From positions 1 through 15,854 of the forward strand of contig JALWKJ010000131.1 in NCBI GenBank assembly GCA_027081495.1: a stretch of 15,854 nt of DNA, in the 5' to 3' direction. The DNA comes from Campylobacterales bacterium (lineage in GTDB: Bacteria > Campylobacterota > Campylobacteria > Campylobacterales > QNZT01). The notes under the pieces were generated by a model that had not been told where the DNA came from, did not search any database, and was given only the letters and a program-made list of their open reading frames with translations. The position numbers and the translations under genes were made by a program. Shown in pieces: positions 13,640 through 15,854 of the stretch (its first letter is position 1; the number at the start of each line of letters is the position of its first letter).

Positions 13640-15067
13640 TTACTCAACTACAAATTGTCCCATCATTCCCGCATCTTCGTGTTCTAGGAAATGACAATGG
13701 TACATATATGGATTGTCTTTATCTCTATAGTCAACCATTCTAACGAGCAGTTTTACGGTTTCGTTTGGAGCTAAATAGACGGTATCCTTGTATCCTTTTT
13801 CGTTTTTTGCGACATTTGACTCCAAGCCGTTTCTTTCAAGTATCATAAAGTGCGTCGCGTGGATATGAAAGTTGTGTTCTATATTCATGAGGTTTTTTAC
13901 TTCCCATATTTCTGTTTGATCAATAGGTACTCTTTCATTGATGACATCCATAGCCATTGAGACTCCATTGATGGTTAAAACTCCTCTCATACCCGAAAGA
14001 GTAAAAGTTCTATTTTTTATATTTGCCGGTTGATCAAATTTTGTAAGCGTTGTAAGATTTTGAGGCAATGATGTTTTGATCGTTGAATCTTTTGTAACCA
14101 TAAGTTTTAAAAAAGTTTTATTGTTTTTAAAATCTTTTAAAAATATACTTTTATCTTTGTCCATACTAAGATCGATGACAATCTCGGCTCTCTCTCCGGG
14201 AGAGAGTCTAAGTTTTGTGAGCTCAACGGGCGAGGCAAGAAACGAGTTATCGGATGCGATTTGAAAAAACGATCGCTCATCGTCAAAACCTACTTCATAT
14301 ACGGAAGAGTTGGAACCGTTTAATATACGAAAACGGATCTCTTTTGCCTCAAGTTCTATAAAAGGATCAATCGCACCGTTAGCGATATATGTATCGCCGT
14401 GATATCCATGCATGATCTCTCTCATAGTAGGAGAATAATCGATTTGAGCGTTTGCGTCGAATCTTCTATCTTGTAAAACGAGCGGGATATCGTCTATGCC
14501 GTATCTTTTTGGAAGATCAAGCTGTTTGCTCTCTTCATCTTCTATGATTATAAATCCCGCAAGCCCCATATAAACATGTTCCGCCGTTTTCCCCATCAAG
14601 TGGGGATGATACCAATTTGTGCAGGCTTTTTGATTTACTTTATATCTAGCAGACCATGACATTGTCGGTTTTATCTTTTGGTGGGGACCACCATCCATAA
14701 TCGCGGGTACATGCATGCCATGTCCGTGCATAGTGGTTATTTCATCGAGATTGTTGGTATAGTTTATGGAGATTTCATCATCGTTGTTCAAAAGAAGCGT
14801 AGGTCCCAAATATGTGCCGTTTATTGCAAATGTATCGGTTTTTGTATCTCTAAAAAACGAGTGTTTGCTTTTTTGGATCGTAAGATCAAAATGTCTTACG
14901 CCGTTTTCGAGTTTGCCTTTTAAAAGTTGCGGTATTGGGAGAGGGGAGGTGTTTTCAGTTTGCGGCGATGATGTTTTAGTATCGTTACCGTTACTGTTTG
15001 AACCGCAACCGCTCAAAAGAAGCGCGGATGCCCAAACGCTTAATGCTATAAATTCTCTTCTTTGCAT
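13640..15067 (-). CDS. Multicopper oxidase lipoprotein, CueO/FtsP-like, Tat-exported
   Basis: This 475-residue three-cupredoxin oxidase is likely an extracytoplasmic cuprous or other metal oxidase. The N-terminus QRREFIALS, a hydrophobic stretch and then LLSGC (C21) combine a twin-arginine motif with a lipobox, so it may be exported folded and lipid-anchored. Copper ligands are visible: HGHGMH (114-119), WYHPH (152-156), HNFHIHATHF (H398, H401, H403), and HCHFLEHEDAGMM (H457, C458, H459, H463, axial M468). They make complete T1 and T2/T3 sites, closest to CueO (HCHLLEHEDTGMM). HGHG replaces the common HWHG. The methionine-rich insert of CueO is absent. AAGGG lies 6 bases before the ATG. It follows the nitroreductase gene on the same strand after 59 bases containing an A/T hairpin. 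Confidence 0.94.
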   Translation of the reverse strand: MQRREFIALSVWASALLLSGCGSNSNGNDTKTSSPQTENTSPLPIPQLLKGKLENGVRHFDLTIQKSKHSFFRDTKTDTFAINGTYLGPTLLLNNDDEISINYTNNLDEITTMHGHGMHVPAIMDGGPHQKIKPTMSWSARYKVNQKACTNWYHPHLMGKTAEHVYMGLAGFIIIEDEESKQLDLPKRYGIDDIPLVLQDRRFDANAQIDYSPTMREIMHGYHGDTYIANGAIDPFIELEAKEIRFRILNGSNSSVYEVGFDDERSFFQIASDNSFLASPVELTKLRLSPGERAEIVIDLSMDKDKSIFLKDFKNNKTFLKLMVTKDSTIKTSLPQNLTTLTKFDQPANIKNRTFTLSGMRGVLTINGVSMAMDVINERVPIDQTEIWEVKNLMNIEHNFHIHATHFMILERNGLESNVAKNEKGYKDTVYLAPNETVKLLVRMVDYRDKDNPYMYHCHFLEHEDAGMMGQFVVE

Positions 15068-15089
15068 AGATTACCCTTGTTATTAAGAT

Positions 15090-15113
15090 ATTTTATATTT
15101 TTTAATATAAAAT
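15090..15113. repeat. A/T-only hairpin between nitroreductase and multicopper oxidase genes
   Basis: Perfect 10-bp arms ATTTTATATT and AATATAAAAT flank TTTT. It lies 22 bases upstream of the multicopper oxidase start on the minus strand. It may be a weak terminator, an mRNA processing structure or an operator; no U-run follows on the minus strand. Confidence 0.4.
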
Positions 15114-15126
15114 TTATGTGTAAGAA

Positions 15127-15759
15127 TTACTTTAAAAAAGTAACGACATCATCAAAATCCAATCTTAATTGTTTTGGTTGAGGATTTACTCTATAGCCAA
15201 ACGGTAAAATCAAAGATAACTGCCATTTTGAGGTATCGAGATTTAAAATTTCTTCCACTTTTTCTTTTTCAAAACCCTCTATGGGACATGAATCTATCTC
15301 TATGAATGCCGCGGCATTCATCATATTCGCTGCCGCTATATAGGTCTGTCTGGCTGTCCAGCAGTAGATTTTTTCATCGCTGCTTAAAGTATCTTTTAAG
15401 TGATCGGCATAGAGATTTAGATAATTCTCTAACCGTTCTTTGGAAAGAGAACGCCTCGCAAATCTCTTTTTGGGGATATTTGAAGAGGGTTTGACATTTT
15501 CAATAGCGGCTAAAATCACCACAAGATGTGAACAAGAGGTTATTTGAACTTGATTCCAGCAAAATGGACGAAGCTTTTCTTTTAACTTTTGATCGGTTAT
15601 GACAAGAAACTTCCAAGGCTCCATACCGAAAGATGAAGGAGATTTTCTTCCCGCATCGAGAATATAGCGAATCTCTTCATCATTTATTTTTTTATTTTCG
15701 TCAAATATTTTGCAAGCATGCCTAAACGCCATAGCTTTTGTGAAATCGTTTTCTAGCAT
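15127..15759 (-). CDS. Nitroreductase-family FMN oxidoreductase (NfsB-like)
   Basis: I place the start at the ATG at 15759 (210 residues): the ribosome-binding site AAGGA is 5 bases upstream of it, while it directly abuts the alternative in-frame ATG at 15765. Family features are FRHACKIFD at the N-terminus (FMN phosphate contact), SPSSFGMEPWKFLVI, the helix CWTARQTYIAAANMMNAAA, DSCPIEGFE and LILPFGYR. Such enzymes reduce nitroaromatics, quinones or flavins with NAD(P)H in the cytoplasm; the physiological substrate cannot be read from sequence. Length is normal for the family. It has its own promoter and may be co-transcribed with the multicopper oxidase gene downstream. Confidence 0.92.
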   Translation of the reverse strand: MLENDFTKAMAFRHACKIFDENKKINDEEIRYILDAGRKSPSSFGMEPWKFLVITDQKLKEKLRPFCWNQVQITSCSHLVVILAAIENVKPSSNIPKKRFARRSLSKERLENYLNLYADHLKDTLSSDEKIYCWTARQTYIAAANMMNAAAFIEIDSCPIEGFEKEKVEEILNLDTSKWQLSLILPFGYRVNPQPKQLRLDFDDVVTFLK

Positions 15760-15776
15760 GATCATCCTTTTTTAAA

Positions 15777-15805
15777 ATTTTAACAGATATATAAAATTAA
15801 GTCAA
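15777..15805 (-). promoter_or_regulatory. Promoter of the nitroreductase gene
   Basis: On the minus strand TTGACT (15805-15800), 17 bases, then TAAAAT (15782-15777) match the housekeeping consensus closely. The start site would be near 15770, giving a leader of about 11 bases that supports the ATG at 15759. An inverted repeat (AATAATT and AATTATT, 15804-15822) lies just upstream of and touching the -35 box and could be an operator. Confidence 0.65.
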
Positions 15806-15854
15806 TAATTATTTAAATTATTTATATAAATATCAAAAAATAGGTTTTTAAAAC

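Overview
The window reads as an ordinary chromosomal stretch from a Campylobacterota (epsilonproteobacterial) organism, most like the free-living Sulfurimonas/Sulfuricurvum type. Pointers are the low GC, A/T-only intergenic hairpins, extended -10 promoters with poorly conserved -35 boxes, the tRNA cluster Gly-Leu-Cys-Ser with encoded CCA ends, the moaC-DUF493 pair (also seen in Campylobacter as far as I recall), and a start-of-window protein that resembles HP0838-family lipoproteins. The genus is inference. No insertion sequence, phage gene, CRISPR array or integration site is visible.

Layout. 1-1266 (+): the 3' end of a probable lipoprotein gene overlapping nfo (endonuclease IV). 1263-1288: a terminator-like hairpin. 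1301-3520 (-): a large lipoprotein of unknown function. 3642-3917 (-): a small membrane protein with a zinc-ribbon-like tail. 3982-5237 (+): queE-queC, the last two steps to preQ0. 5250-5285: a perfect A/T palindrome. 5319-8186 (+): an RpfF-type enoyl-CoA hydratase-fold enzyme (candidate DSF fatty-acid signal synthase), then a membrane protein whose N-terminal half resembles the RpfC sensor input domain but is joined to GGDEF and EAL domains. 8265-10751 (+): a subtilisin-family surface lipoprotein with two DUF5011-like domains. 10770-11300 (-): a TlpA-type thioredoxin. 11417-12131 (+): moaC and a DUF493 gene. 12126-13061 (-): a probable outer-membrane beta-barrel protein. 13168-13583 (+): four tRNA genes behind a consensus promoter. 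13640-15067 (-): a Tat-exported multicopper oxidase lipoprotein. 15127-15759 (-): a nitroreductase-family flavoprotein with its own promoter.

The part most worth attention is 5250-8264. The synthase keeps both catalytic glutamates and RpfF-like sequence along its length. The next gene has RpfC-like membrane segments, a degenerate GGDEF site (YGDHF) and a complete set of EAL phosphodiesterase residues. Together they suggest a two-gene quorum-sensing circuit: a diffusible cis-2 fatty acid would be sensed at the membrane and directly alter c-di-GMP breakdown, without the histidine kinase and HD-GYP relay of Xanthomonas or the soluble PAS sensor of Burkholderia RpfR. A 13-bp repeat lies upstream of both the sensor gene and the protease gene, which hints at shared control. 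The remaining genes are housekeeping or envelope functions with no evident link to this circuit.
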